A DNA stretch of 64,000 nucleotides from Cacajao melanocephalus (Eukaryota; Chordata; Mammalia; Primates; Pitheciidae), in contig CAUYLG010033168.1 in assembly GCA_963573385.1 (NCBI GenBank), forward strand, positions 186,001-250,000, read 5' to 3'. The position numbers were made by a program, and so were the translations under genes. Position 1 is the first letter of the stretch. The number at the start of each line of letters is the position of its first letter. Shown here in pieces: positions 45,561 to 59,633 of the stretch. Under the pieces are notes generated by a model. It had not been told where the DNA came from. It saw only the letters and a program-made list of their open reading frames with translations, and searched no databases.

Positions 45561-46360
45561 TGCCTCACAGCTGTTAACCAGGTGAAAATGAAAGATTTAG
45601 GAAAACACTATACATGCAGTTACATCCTGTACAACAGCAAAGGGTGGCTGTTGGAGTTGTTAAATTAGTCACAGCTTCAACTATTTTAAAATCATTTGTG
45701 AATTTCAACTGCTTGTATGGGAAGATGTATGCAGTGGCTTCTGTTGTAGAGGGCAAAGCCCTACCATCAGATGACATCCAGAATGTCATGTTGAAGATCA
45801 CGTCTGCAAACAAGTAGTTTAAATTTTTAAAAAATTCTCTAATAATTTAAAAATTCAAAAAATTGAGAAAAGTAGTCTCACAAGTAGTGGTTAATTACAG
45901 AAGATGAGCAGCATGGAGGTTTTTTGTTTGGTGTGCATAGGCTTAAAATAACATGAAAAGCATGTCAAAAAATATGAGAACAGAGTGGACTTGAAATTTA
46001 GCATATCTTACTGGCATCACTTGTTTATAGAAAAATAAAACGGATCATGTATTTATTTAAATAAAATAGAGGGCTCACTATGCTTTCTTTTTTTTATAGG
46101 TACAACGTGCTGTTCAAACTTTTAATGTATGGAGAAAAATGAAAAGGCTAGAAAAATAGCCCAGTACAGATAATTCTATGCTCAACCCAACTTGAACAGA
46201 AACCACAGGATTTGGCCTCAACGAGACAGAAAGAGAAGCCCTTATCAGGGAAGCCATTATCCTTATCTGGGAAGATCAAATAAAGTAAGACTTTGTTTTT
46301 AAAGTATCATACAATTCATATTTAATCTTTCAACCTCAGCCTTTCAAGTTTTGTCTAACA
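45561..46360 (+). other. Unexplained stretch with exon-like features upstream of CYP2U1
   Basis: An open frame of 67 codons from an ATG at 45614 to TAG at 45815 has no family that I recognise. Further on, TTTTTTTTATAG at 46088-46099 followed by GTACAACG, and either AAAGTAAGA (46282) or AATAAA (46279-46284), could bound a non-coding exon or transcript end. It could belong to an lncRNA or an old retrocopy. No function is assigned. Confidence 0.3.
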
Positions 46361-47022
46361 CCAATAATATTCCCGCCCCGCCTCAACCGGTTATTTTCTT
46401 TTTATATTTCTAACTGCTTAAATGCCCCCAGCAAATTCTGGCTTCGCTATTTCTGGATTTAAGTACATTTTCTGCTGCACCCAGGCCACACGCAGGAATG
46501 GACAGAGCTTTCGCTATTCGCATAAAAATTTTCTAGCCCAGGGCGAGCTCTCCGAAGAGGACTCCTCCTGCCTCGCTGCCCACCCCTTGTTCCCCCAACT
46601 CCCGCCATCATCCCTTCCGCAGCGTTGGCTGCGGACACCTCCAGGTTCTGCATTCCAAGGCTTCCCAGCATCCTGCTGTCTCGGCGTGGAGGAAAGGGTC
46701 CTGCGAATCCCAGTTTGGATTCTACTTTTCACTACTACACCGAAGCCTGCGGGAATAGGTCGCAGACCCCATTCTCCCAGCTCAGGTCACAGGTACTAAG
46801 GCCGAGCCATCTCAGGGGCCTGCTCACCAGTTTCGCGCACTCAGTACAGATCCTGGCACTGTTCATGCACTTGATAACCATGCGTTTGTTACTTGACAAA
46901 CAAATGACATTGACGAATGACACAAGGAAATCCAACAGCCAATCAGAGCGCAAAGTTGTGTTGCCAGCATCCTAGTTTCAGGAACACACACCGCCAAGCC
47001 TGACCCAGCAAAGAGGCGTTAC

Positions 47023-47066
47023 GGGACCTCGGGACGGACCTCGGGACGGACCTCGGGACAAACCTC
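47023..47066 (+). repeat. 12-base tandem repeat in CYP2U1 promoter/5' UTR
   Basis: Two exact copies of GGGACGGACCTC (47031-47042, 47043-47054), one variant GGGACAAACCTC (47055-47066) and a partial leading copy GGGACCTC (47023-47030). It lies about 260 bases before the start codon. Confidence 0.95.
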
Positions 47067-47148
47067 AGGTCCTGTGCCCGCTCGTCCGCCGACCCCTCCG
47101 CCCGGCAGCCGGAGCGTCCCCAGCTTCCGCCCGGGCGTCGCTGAGTGA

Positions 47149-47940
<792 letters not shown>

Positions 47941-48439
47941 TGATGGTGGCGGCGGCGCCTCTCCTTCCTGATGCCTTTAAGATCCCATCAAGTAGTGACG
48001 GACACGTGACTTGTTCACACTCCAAGATAAGAAGTAGTAAATTTATCGGGAGGTTGACGGAGAGTAATAGGGATAGTAGAGGGACAAGGTGGCAAGTCAG
48101 GTTCCATCTTTCCAAAAGTAGTCTCCCCTTCCACCAGCTGTGACCTCGGAGAGAAACTTTGGCCCCCATGTTAGAAAGAGGGAAGGATATTCTTTTTACC
48201 TTGTGAGTTTCGAATGCAAGAACTTAGAAGATATTTTCCAATAAGATAAAAAGTCCAGAAAACACAGTAGAAGCCTGTTACCAAACCTCGGGCTCTGGTT
48301 CATAGCTTCTGATTCCTGCGTGTGGGAGTCTAATTGGACATTTTTGTGGGTTGAGAAACGTGTTATATGCTGCAATGGAATGTCCAATCTATCCTCTCTA
48401 CCGTCCCCCTTTGTCTTACTGGCTGGCTTAGGTCTCTGA

Positions 48440-48721
48440 CTTCTTTTCTGATTCACTCCTACCCATCAGTCAGGTGTTAAATGCCGTTTCCTCAGGGAAG
48501 CCTTTTCTCATGGCCTCTACAAGTACGGTAGGCTCCCTTGTTAGAACAAGGTCCCTTGCCCAAGCATTTTTCCTTCACTGCACTTTTCAAAACTGAAGCT
48601 ACTAACTTTATGACCTTAGGCCTGGATGTCAGTCTTCACCATTGGACTGACGTCTAGGAGGACAGAGTCATTACTGCCTGAAACATAGTAGGAGCTCAAG
48701 TATCTGTTAAATAAATGAATG
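48440..48721 (+). mobile_element. L2 3' end
   Basis: It ends with the L2-type GAAACATAGTAGGAGCTCAAG…TTAAATAAATGAATG and the earlier TCCTCAGGGAAGCCTTTTCTC. Confidence 0.75.
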
Positions 48722-48794
48722 CAATTTCCTGTCCGTAGAACATGGCAAGGAGAGATCTAGGCTTTTCAGAATCTGATAAAGCCAGAGTTTTGCA

Positions 48795-49030
48795 TTAGGA
48801 TTTTAAAGGAAAAGGACAAATACTGTATGATCCACTTATATGAGGTGTATCCTAGGGTAGTAAATTCATAGAGACAGAAAGTCTCAGTTCTGCAAGATGA
48901 TAAAAGTTCTGTGGATGGATGGTAGCAATGGTCGCACAACAGTGTGAAAGTACCTAATGCCATTAAGGTGTGCACTTAAAAATGCTTAAGATGGTAAATT
49001 TTATATGTATTTCACCAGAATTTTTAAAAA
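48795..49030 (+). mobile_element. L1 3' end remnant
   Basis: It matches the old-L1 terminal sequence (GACAAATACTGTATGATCCACTTATATG…CACTTAAAAATGCTTAAGATGG), resembling the end of the L1 at 39.6 kb. Confidence 0.8.
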
Positions 49031-49129
49031 AGGAAAAAAAAGCAGTTAAGTTTTCTCCAGGCAGCCATGAATTCTCTTACGAAGGCATGCAGCGGGCAAG
49101 GTGTGAACTGTGACATTTTTCAGTGGGGC

Positions 49130-49815
49130 ATTTAAAGTATTATGATCTTTATCCCTACTCATTAAAAATCATTAATATAATGTCTTAATGCTCATCCATG
49201 TTGCAGCATGTGTGAAAATTTCCTTTTGAAGACTGAATAATATTCTGTCATATGTACAATCATCCCTTCTTATCTGTAGGGTATTCATTCCAGGAACTCC
49301 TATGAATAACAAAACCCTAGGATGCTCAAGTCCCTGATATAAAATGGTGCAGTGTTTGCATATAGCCTATGTAGATCCTCTTGGATACTTTAAAACATCT
49401 CTAGATTCTTTATGATACCTACTACAATGTAAATGCTATGTAAATAGTTGTTATACTGTATTGCTTAAGGGATGACAAGAAAAAGTCTACACATTCAGTA
49501 CAGATGTGGTTTTTTTGATCTGTAGTTGGTGGAACCCACAGATACGGAACCCATGAATGTGACGGGTCAACTGTATATACCACATTTTGTTTACCTGTTC
49601 ATCCATTGATAGACACTTGTGCTTCACCTTTGGGCTATTGTGAATAATGCTGCTATGAATAGAAGAGTACAAATATCTTGAGTTCCTAGGAGTTGCTTGA
49701 TCATGTGGTAATTCTGTGTTTAATTTTTTGAAGAACTGCCATACCATTTTCCAGTGGGTACACCAGTTTACATTCCCACAGGGGTCCTAATTTCTCCACG
49801 TCCTCACCAACACTT
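49130..49815 (-). mobile_element. Antisense L1 3' region split by MER2
   Basis: L1 sequence (AATAATATTCTGTCATATGTA, then after the insert TATACCACATTTTGTT…) continues on both sides of 49257-49573. It ends at CTCACCAACACTTC. Confidence 0.85.
49257..49573 (+). mobile_element. MER2 (Tigger-type) element nested in L1
   Basis: It starts CAATCATCCCTTCTTATCTG and ends GACGGGTCAACTG, with the diagnostic interior (GCTCAAGTCCCTGATATAAAATGG). It sits at a TA, present on both sides, which is the target duplication of Tc1/mariner-type elements. It interrupts the antisense L1. Confidence 0.9.
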
Positions 49816-50169
49816 CTTTTTTTTTCCACACTTGCTTTTAAGATTGGGCTTAAATGTTACCTCTTTGAGACTATGTTCCCTGAGATGCTTCCTTACCCTG
49901 CAGAACGAGATGAACTTCTATGATACTTCCCAGTCCCTTCCAATTAATCCATAAGTCTTATTGATTGCTACAGCAGATATGTGTGCTCCATCCATCTACT
50001 TTTCTCCATTTCCACTGCCAGCACCCTCATCCAAGCTACCATCATTTAGTTTTTCTTCTTTTTCTCTAAAGCTATCATAATTTCTAATCTGATACTTCAG
50101 AATCCTCTTAACTAGCCTGCTTGCTTCCACTCCAGATTTTCATCCACAGAGAAGCCAAAAGGATCTCTT

Positions 50170-50680
50170 ACATAAACCAGGAATTAAATCATGTAGCTCT
50201 CTGGCTGAAACCAATTGCCTCCCCACTCCATGGTTGACCTACTGTGGCCTGAAGGATCTGGCTGCTGCCTTTCTCTTTTTCAGCTCTCCCTTCACTTGTA
50301 CATTTTAACCTGGCCTTCCTACTCTAGACACACTAAGCTGATTTCTGCCATGCCTGGGCCTGCCTCAACTTACGACATTTGTCTTCTTTGGGCCTGGAAT
50401 AACTTCTTACTTGACTGATTGCTTGTCACCTCTCAGGCCTCTCAGGCCGATTGTCAGCTTTCAGCACTATTTTGGTCAATGTCCAGTGCCAGCTCTTATT
50501 TTATCTCATTCATATTTTTATCATTAAACACTGGAAAGTATTTAGTCTATTACCACTCCTACCTCCCAATGGAATGTGAGTTTCTTTAGGGCAGAGACTT
50601 TCTTCCTTTTGTTAACCACTGTATCAGTACTTCTTAGCACAGAATAGATAACCAAAAGATGAATGAATTCATGCATACAA
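50170..50680 (+). mobile_element. L2 remnant
   Basis: Several L2 3'-region phrases (CTACTGTGGCCTGAAGGATCTGG; TGTGAGTTTCTTTAGGGCAG; CTTAGCACAGAATAG) occur in order. Confidence 0.65.
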
Positions 50681-51868
50681 GCATCTATTGATGTACCTAC
50701 CATATTTTATTATAATTTATTTTGTGTGTCTGTCTCTTCTGGATTTCTTAAGGTAGGAATTAGATTTTCTTCTTTGAGATCCTAACAGTATAGTTCCCAA
50801 TTCTTAATAAAACAGTTTATCAGAGAGCTTCTTGGTGACTATTGTTTGGTTGAGAATCTATAACAAGGTCGTTTCTAAGCATTCGTTCGACCACTGTTTA
50901 TTGTTAAATCTCTATCTAGAAAAGAGCTGGGAGCCTGAGGGCAATTTAGTGTTTCAGTATCTCAACTATTTATTCCCCCAAGAGACAGGATTTTCTTAGG
51001 CAATGCTGCTCTGGTGTGTGTTGGGTGAATGTGCTGTAAAAGAATTAATGAGAGAAATTTCAGTAGCTGGAGAAGGTATTGACAGGATAATGCCAGGCAA
51101 GAACCATATGGCATAAAGAAAATGCTTGTGGACTTAACTTGGAATGAAGAACAGATCATTTGAATAAGAAAATGTAGCTAGCAGAGGATTTGTTTTAATA
51201 GAACTTTTTCAAGAGTGAAGAATAAAAAGGGAGGATGTGAGTTTATTTCAAGATGATCATCAAAGGATGAAGGGGCAGATGAGTTGGGAGTGGACGTCCC
51301 AGATCAAGAAATGGACAGCATTATTAGCCTGAAGAAGAGAGGCCACTATGACTACAGTCAGGATGCTCAGCTCAGCAAGATGTGAGGACAGCTCAAACCA
51401 CCTTTGGCTACTGTGCCCCCTAGCAAAGGAGTAAATGTGATATTGTCCAGAAACAAGATGTGTAGGCCGTAAGAGAAAAGAAATTATGTTAGGAACTAAA
51501 GGCCAATAACATTATTCAATATTTATTATATTTTGAAAGAACTTTGCTGCTGAAGTTGGTGAGACTAGCAGAGAAAGGTATGTTTTATAAATAGTGATGT
51601 GCAAAGAGAGGCTAGAAATAGCTGACTTAACACATTTGCTGAGAAGTTCTAGAATGTAGGAAGTTTATTATGTTTAAATTTTTCACATTTTCATGATCAG
51701 ACAAGTTGGTGTTCTTCTTAAGCCCATAAAAACTATAGTAAACTAGACAGGCCGTAAAGATGCTGTGTCCGTCATGCTGATTGATGCATTTCCTAAGCAC
51801 AAAAAGAAAAGAAAATTACAAAATCAGAGCTAAGGCTACCAAAGGAGTATTTCACTGTTTAAGTGTGC

Positions 51869-52257
51869 TGCTATGGTTTGAAGGTGTCCCCAAAAGTTTA
51901 TGTATTGGAAATGTAATCTCTAATGCAACAATGTTGAGAGGTGGGAACTTTAAAAGATGATTAGGGCATGAGGGCTCTGCCCTTATCAATGGATTAATGC
52001 TGTTATCACCAGAGTGGGTTAGTTATTGTGGGAGTGGGTTTCTGATAAGAAGGATGAGTTTGGCCCCCTTTCTCTCTCCCTCTTTCTTTCATCCTCTCTT
52101 ACCCTTCTGCCTTCCACCATGGGATGATGCAGCATGAAGGCCCTTGCCAGATGCCAGTGCTATCCTCATGGACTTCCCAGCCTTCAGAACTGTAAGAAAT
52201 AAATCTGTTCTTTATAAATTGCCCGGCCTGTTTAGCAACACAAAACAGGCTGAGACA
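51869..52257 (+). mobile_element. MST/MLT1-type MaLR LTR
   Basis: Begins TGCTATGGTTTGAAGGTGTC and ends AACAGGCTGAGACA, with the typical GGATTAATGCTGTTATCACC and AATAAATCTGTTC. About 389 bases. TGTGC before and TGTGA after give a 5-base target duplication with one mismatch. Confidence 0.9.
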
Positions 52258-52850
52258 TGTGATCTGTTTCTTCTAAAAGGTTTGTATACATCACATTTTT
52301 ATTATAAAGTATTCAGATATATAGCTGAAAGAACAGTATAAACTTGATTATCTGCAGCTCAGATTTGCTTCAGACTCATAAATAATACATAGCTTTATTT
52401 GGTATGGTCTTCTAAAACTTGCATAAGTTGGATACTTAAAGTATCTTTCTCTAACTAGCTTTTGTTATTTAAAAGTGTTGTTATGTTTTATCTGTATTAT
52501 GCAGTGTTCTACTAAATAGATTGAATAAACTGGGATCATATTATTTCTCTTTCACTGTTGATAAAGATTAGGTAAATTTTACATTTTTTTGCTCTTACAA
52601 ACCATGCTATCACAAATGTTTGTAGGATACTGATTGTGAAAGTAGAAAAAGACATACTGATTTGACTCTTAAAACCTGTTATGGCTCAGTTAATATCACT
52701 GGACACTTGGAGTAAGAGTCAAAGCAAGTTGGAAGGCCATAAAAGAAAGGCCATAAAAGAAGGCAAAAGAAATTTTGAAGAAGTTTAAAAGTATGGGATA
52801 GATCAGTCTGATATATATCTGAAAGGGGAACAAGACACAAAATGAAATCA

Positions 52851-52886
52851 GGAAATGAAGATAAACAGGAAATGAAGATAAACAGA
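52851..52886 (+). repeat. 18-base tandem duplication
   Basis: GGAAATGAAGATAAACAG occurs twice in direct succession (52851-52868 and 52869-52886). Confidence 0.95.
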
Positions 52887-54360
52887 AAATGAAAGTTCAT
52901 CTGGGGAATTTGAAAATGAATGAGGAAAACAAGTTAACTGAGTATGCAATAAAACAGGTGTTTGAAATGATTTTGAAATAGTTATGCACTTACATTCAGA
53001 CGGCCTGAATTGCCCCTAATAGGAACACTTCTATGATCCCATGGAAGGAAAGGGTAAATGTAATCAGTGTACAATACCCTCTGTGTTCAGTAGGTAAAGA
53101 CGTATATGTGATCAATGTAAAATTGCTTCATGTTTGATGTATTTTGCATATTTTTTTATCATAGTAGTATGTGTTACTGGAAAACAAAACATGGAAAATG
53201 AGAAGGACTGAAAATCATCTGTGATCAGCATTATTTCAAGATAGTATTGACATTTCTATGTACACCTTCCAGTCTTTTTTCTACATGTACATGTATTTTT
53301 AAAAATATATTTGCCTCCTTAAAATTGAATTTTCATAATTTTTAAAATTGCTTTTTATCACTGAAAGAAACATGAACATATTTTCATATTATTAAATAGA
53401 CTCCTGTAAAGTTCTTAGGAGCTGTATAATATCCCTTTGTGAGAATGTATCATTGTCAATTTAGTATATCCTTTATTTGGTTTGAGTTGGATTTTTATGT
53501 TTCCACTGCCTACCACCTGTTCCTTGGACAAGAATACCCGCTTCTTCTGAGGAATTCTTTATTCCTTACCTGAATCCCTTTACCCTTAACTTTGGTTGGA
53601 ACGGGAGATGCCATATCTTTACATGAAGTCATCTTCTTGGCCACAGTGATAAGTTGAGAGACACACTGACCAAAGGTGGACTGATCAGAATTTCTAACCT
53701 TTTTGTAACTGGTTAGTCTGTAGGCTAGGCACAGAACTCAGCAATTCACAACTACACATCTATCCTCACATAGTTTTGGGATAAGAATAGCATGGATAGT
53801 TAGAAACCTCAAGCCACAAAATAAATTTAAGGTGTCCCAAGTTGGTATATCACCATAGGACACCTTACTGAAGAATTTGAATCCTTCCCCAGAATTTCTC
53901 AGGTTGAATCTAGAATATAGGGGGCTTTTCCTTTTGGTGGTGAAACTAGGAAAACCGGCATCTCAGGATAGTTTCATAGAAAAGCTGGTTTGCAGTTGGA
54001 AAGAATGAAGTCAGAGAGAGAGGAAGGAAAAATAGGTGCAGGGAGAAAGAGTTCTGTGACATTTAGTATTCCCTGAAGTGGCAATACCCTTTCCTTCCTG
54101 TTTTTTTCATTCCATAGCCTAACTGGCCTGTTTGATGAACTAGGTTGAGAGTATATTTTTGTTATTCCCAACCAAAAGAGTCCTGATTTTTGCTTGGGAG
54201 CCATTTTGCTAGGCAATATATTTCTAAAATACAAATGTGTAGTTTAAAAAATGGTTAGTAGATGATAAGATCAAGGACCTAACCAAAAAAAAATAATGTT
54301 TTTTTTTAAATAAACAGGACAAAACGGAGATGTTATATGTGATATATTAAATAATGACAG

Positions 54361-54652
54361 GGTCAGGTGCAGTAGCTCATGCCTGTAATCCCAGCACTTT
54401 GGGAGACGGAGGCGGGTAGATCACCTGAGGTCAGGAGTTTGAGACCAGCCTGGCCAACATGGTGAAAACCTGTCTCTACTAAAAATGCAAAAATTTGGCC
54501 AGGCATCGTGGCATGTGCCTATAGTCCCAGCTACTTAGGAAGTTGAGGCAGGAGAATCGCTTGAACCTGGGAGGCAGAGGTTGCAGTGAGCCTAGATCAT
54601 GTCACTGCATTCCAGCCTGGGTAAGAATGTGACTCCATCTCAAAAAAAGGAG
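54361..54652 (+). mobile_element. Alu element
   Basis: A sense full-length Alu (GGTCAGGTGCAGTAGCTC…) with a short A tail. Confidence 0.9.
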
Positions 54653-55552
54653 AGAGGGTAGGTAGAATTGGTATCAAATCCTGAAGCTGGTGTGGAAGAC
54701 CCTTTCTATCCAAGAAAAGAGGAGGCCCAACAACACTTAGCCTCTGAATACTCTGCAGCAGCAGATTTGGTCATGGTTAAAGACAGGAGGAATAATTAAA
54801 CTTTGGTAGCCTAGGAAATAGTTTATGGGCCTTTATTAAACAAAGGGAGAGTTCTGGTTTCAGGAGTGGTTAAGACATTTCCATTCCTTCTTTGTGTCAA
54901 CAATCACACACCGTACCAGAGGGGTGCTGAATAGAAGCACATACTCTATCCACAATGAAATGAAATGACGCATCTACATTTCTGCACCACAACACCGGAA
55001 GACAAAGTGGCTGTAGGATTGGCAAATGAGTTAATAGAGTGGAGGATGACTGCACCTAAGCATCTACAGAGAAGAATGCCAGTGGAGTATGAGAGAATAG
55101 AATAACTACTCCCCTCGTTTACCATGCAGAATCTCAGAAAGGGTTAGGAATTGGAGGTAGCAGTGATCGTAAGAGACAGAAATGAGCCAGTAGACTGAGA
55201 ACAAGGATAGTTTGAAATGCACATAAAATAAGATCAAGTCCTTATCACTGCCTGCACCTCTGCAAAAAATAGTAGGTAGATGCCCTGGAGAGCCTTGGCT
55301 GGGGAATGGGAGGTGGGAAACAGATATAGCCTGGCAAAATGAAAAGCTGCTTCTAGACAAAGACAGAACTCTTGAAATGCTTCAACTGGGTGAAAGTTTG
55401 ACAAAGAACACTGAACAACCCTGGCCACCAACAAAAGAAAACAAGGACATTTCTCTGTCTTGGCCTAGACCTTGGCACAGAAAATGTTTTCCCACCCTCA
55501 GTCTAAGTGGCAACTACATGCTTGATGCTGCCATTTCTTCTTTTCTTTCTTT

Positions 55553-55709
55553 CTTTTTTTTTTTTAAACAGAGTTTCACTGTCACCCAGGCTGGAGTACA
55601 TTGGCATGATACCAGCTTACTGCAGCCTTGAACTCCCAGGGTCAAGTGATCCTATCACCTCAGCTTCCCGAGTAGCTGGAACTACAGGTTTGAGCCACCT
55701 ATACCCAGC

Positions 55710-55776
<67 letters not shown>

Positions 55777-55888
55777 GACAGGGTCTCACTGTGTTGCCAG
55801 GCTGGTCTCAAATTCCTGGGTTCAAGTGATCTTCCCATCTTGGCCTCCCAGCCTGCTAGGATAACAGGCATGAGCCATCATGCCCAGC
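55553..55888 (-). mobile_element. AluJ-like element with TA microsatellite
   Basis: An antisense old Alu (GCAGCCTTGAACTCCCAGGG, GTCAAGTGATCC). Its middle is expanded by a TA run listed separately. Confidence 0.87.
55724..55765 (+). repeat. (TA)n microsatellite
   Basis: About 21 pure TA units in the mid-Alu T-rich linker. It is likely length-polymorphic. Confidence 0.95.
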
Positions 55889-56224
55889 AGATTTTGCTAT
55901 TTTAATGCAAAAACAGCCATAGAACATATGTAAACAAATTAGTGTGACTAATGAACTGGCTGTGTTCCAGTTAAACATTATTTATAGACCATGAAATTTG
56001 AATTTCTTTTTTGCCCCTTGATTTTACATTAAACGAAAGATTTAAAGTTTATATGATTTTCACATATCACAAAATAATCTTTTGATTTATTTTCAACCAT
56101 TTATAAGTGTAAAAACTAGTCTTGGCTCTCTGGCTGTACAAAGGCAGCAGGCTGAAATTGGCCTTTGGGCTGTGGTTTGCCAACCACTCAACTAGACTTT
56201 AAGCATGTTAAAAATGTAGGAGTA

Positions 56225-56536
<312 letters not shown>

Positions 56537-56589
56537 TCACCCTGTTTGTCTCAACCTAAAAGAAGATGAGAACAAGGTGAGGCAGGAAT

Positions 56590-59030
56590 GAACAAAGCAG
56601 ATAAATCTCAAAATAGTATGTTAGAAATGAGTAATTAGAATAAATGTAAAAGGACTAAACTTACTGGCTAAAGGACAGCTTGCCAGGATGGATTTTTAAA
56701 AATCCAATTATATAGTGTTTTAAGAGACATAATCTGTTTTCCCCCACCAAAAGACATTCCCCCAACATAAGGGTATAGAAAAGTTCAAAACGAAAAGATT
56801 TTACAGTACTAAGAAAATATTTTAAAAAGAAAAGCTGGTTCTTTTTTGACAAAATGTATGCTAAGTGATACTTTATTGTTAAAAAAAAAAAAAAAAAGAA
56901 GGGCATTCATGATAAAATGATCCATTTTTTAAAAAATGAAAAAACAGGAAGATATAATTCTAAGCTTGAATGTACCTAAGAATGTCATCTAACATATATC
57001 TGTATCTAACAGCATAGATATATAAATATAAATCTGTATAGCTACATTGATATTTATCTACCTTTAGCAAAAACTTATAGAACTGTAAAGAGAAACTGAC
57101 AAATCCACCATTATAGCAAAATAGCTTAATATAAGTATTTGGTTGAGAGATCAAGCAGTTAAAAATTTGTGAAGGATACAGAAAATTTGGTTTTGACCGT
57201 TATTGGACATATACAGAGGACCTATTCCTCAAGATTACTTGGACAAACATTCTTCTCAACTTTATTTAGAAATTTCATTAGCCACATACTAGGGTAAAAA
57301 AGCAAGCAAATGTCAAATATCAGCGTAAGAGAAACCAGGTAAGATAGCAAAGAAGACTCAAAATAGAAGCATGTTTTGTTATTGTTGTTGTTGTTGTTGT
57401 TGTTATACTTAAAACTAAATAATGAAAATACATGGAACAAGACTTGTGGATTGCAGCTAGAGTTGTACCCAGACAGAGGTAAATGTAGAGCTTTAAATTA
57501 TTTATTAAGATAAGGGACTGAAAATTAATGAGTCAGATGGCCAACTTTATGTATTATAAAAAGAAGAGAATAACCTAAAGGAAAAGAGAAACATAGAAAC
57601 ATATTCCAATTTTAGACAAAGTCTTTCAGAGACAAAGACTACACCCTGGCTTATTTTAGGAGGACAGTATATTCAGACAAATACAGCATGAGAAAGAAAA
57701 CCTATAAGCCACTGTCATTTGTGAATATACTATTAAAAAAAAAACTTACATTAGGAAACCAAATCCAGCAATTTTTAAAAGAAACTTAAAAACAAGCAAG
57801 TTTAGATTCATTCTTAGATTATAAGTTCAATCATCATAAAGAAAGCAATTTTCAAATTAATCTAGAAATTAAGTGTATCTGCCTGAGAATGAAGACATAG
57901 GAGCTACAAAGTGGGCATCCAAGCCAAGTTCTGCCAGCAGGAATTATGCCTCTCCTAGGGTCTCGGTGGCCACATCAGGAGAAAAACAGGCTCAGAGTGG
58001 GGCTGAGGCCTGGGGATGAACCCGAGCCCTCCCAGGAATCAACTCAACTTAGCTGCCAGTCACCACCCATTAGGCTATCCCACCCACAGCCTGCACCTCA
58101 ACAAACACCTCCTTGTTCTGTGGATCCCCCAGACCTCTGTGTTTAAAAAAAACAAAAAACAAAAAAAAAAAAAAAAAGGAAAGAAATTAAATGCAGTTCC
58201 AACCAAAATCCCAAGATAAGTTTGAGAAACTGATTTTGAAGTTTTTGAAACAGTTTTTAAAAAGAACGAGGTTTTGTAGGGAAGAGAGACTTCCCTATTA
58301 GATACAAAAAAATTACTATAAAGTCTATATCTTATTATAAAATAACAGTAATTAAGACAATGTGCTTTAAGCACAGTAATAAACACATAGACCAATATAA
58401 CTAACTAGAAAGCCTGTGAACTGGCCCACCCATGTACAGGAAATGTGTGTCAGAGATAACATTACAGATTGGTGGCGAAGGGTAAGGTGGAGTGGGGACT
58501 GTTTGACAAATCATGCTTGAACAATAGGTTGTCTACATGGGGAAACAATGTTTGGATTCCTACCTCACAATAGGTAGGTGTACCTAGCACAAATATAAAT
58601 TCCAGGTAGATTACAGAAACTTAAATGTGAAAACAAAAGTTAAATTTGTACAAGAAAATAGAAAATGTGTTTATGAACCCATGGTAGGAGGAGATTTCTA
58701 AAATAACACATGCAGCACAAATCAAAGAAAATGACTGACAAATCACACTATATTTAAAACTTCTGTTTATTACGTAATACAATTTAAAAAGTAAAAAAAA
58801 AAATCACATGATAAGAGGAAAGATCTGCTATGGATATCAAATATGTGAGAAAAAGAAAATTGCACAGTAGATAAATGCAAATTACAGAATGGGAAACCTG
58901 GCCAATAACCATATAAGAAGCTGCTCTGACCCACTGGTAACAGAGAAATGCAAATAAAAATCAGATGAGATACCTTTCAGCCTTCTGATTGACAAAACTA
59001 AAAACATTGACAAGTATCAAGTGACGGCAA
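56590..59030 (+). mobile_element. Old L1/HAL1-like sequence
   Basis: Diverged sense L1-type sequence, in the order of L1 ORF2 (ACTAAACTTACTGG…, ATAGAACTGTAAAGAGAAACTGAC…, AATTAAATGCAGTTCCAACCAAAATCCC…, GAGAAATGCAAATAAAAATCAG…). It is highly decayed with deletions and is interrupted by a retrocopy. Contains (GTT)n at about 57376-57403. Confidence 0.7.
57873..58181 (+). pseudogene. Processed retrocopy of an unidentified transcript
   Basis: A 309-base insert ending in an A-rich tail (58143-58177). AGAAATTAA occurs just before (57864-57872) and just after (58182-58190). L1 sequence (AAATTAATCT | AGAAATTAA | ATGCAGTTCC) reads through once the insert and one repeat copy are removed. The body is GC-richer than its host and does not resemble Alu, SVA or L1 that I can tell. 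A 66-codon open frame (ATG 57946) is not enough to call a protein. The source gene is not recognised. Confidence 0.7.
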
Positions 59031-59308
59031 CTTTTCTGAACAAATGAGAACATTTAAACACTTCAGTGAATAAACTTTCAGAGTATTCTGCACTTCAGAG
59101 AGTAATCTGCAATGTCGAGTCATACTAAATATGTACCTATCTTATGGCTCATCAGTCAGTCCAGTCTTACCAATGTCCTTAAAATTCTGAGGAAGTCCAA
59201 TGATAGAATAAATAACATGCAAAGTCTTTAGAAATTCCCCTCCCATGCATCCTTTCTCAGAGGATATGCTTCAGCAAAATGAGGGAGTAAAACAAAGAAG
59301 AAATATAA

Positions 59309-59633
<325 letters not shown>

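Noticed and set aside
45614..45817. 67-codon open frame as a protein gene
   Set aside because: No family recognised, no clear promoter, and the opposite strand is also open; reported only as unexplained.
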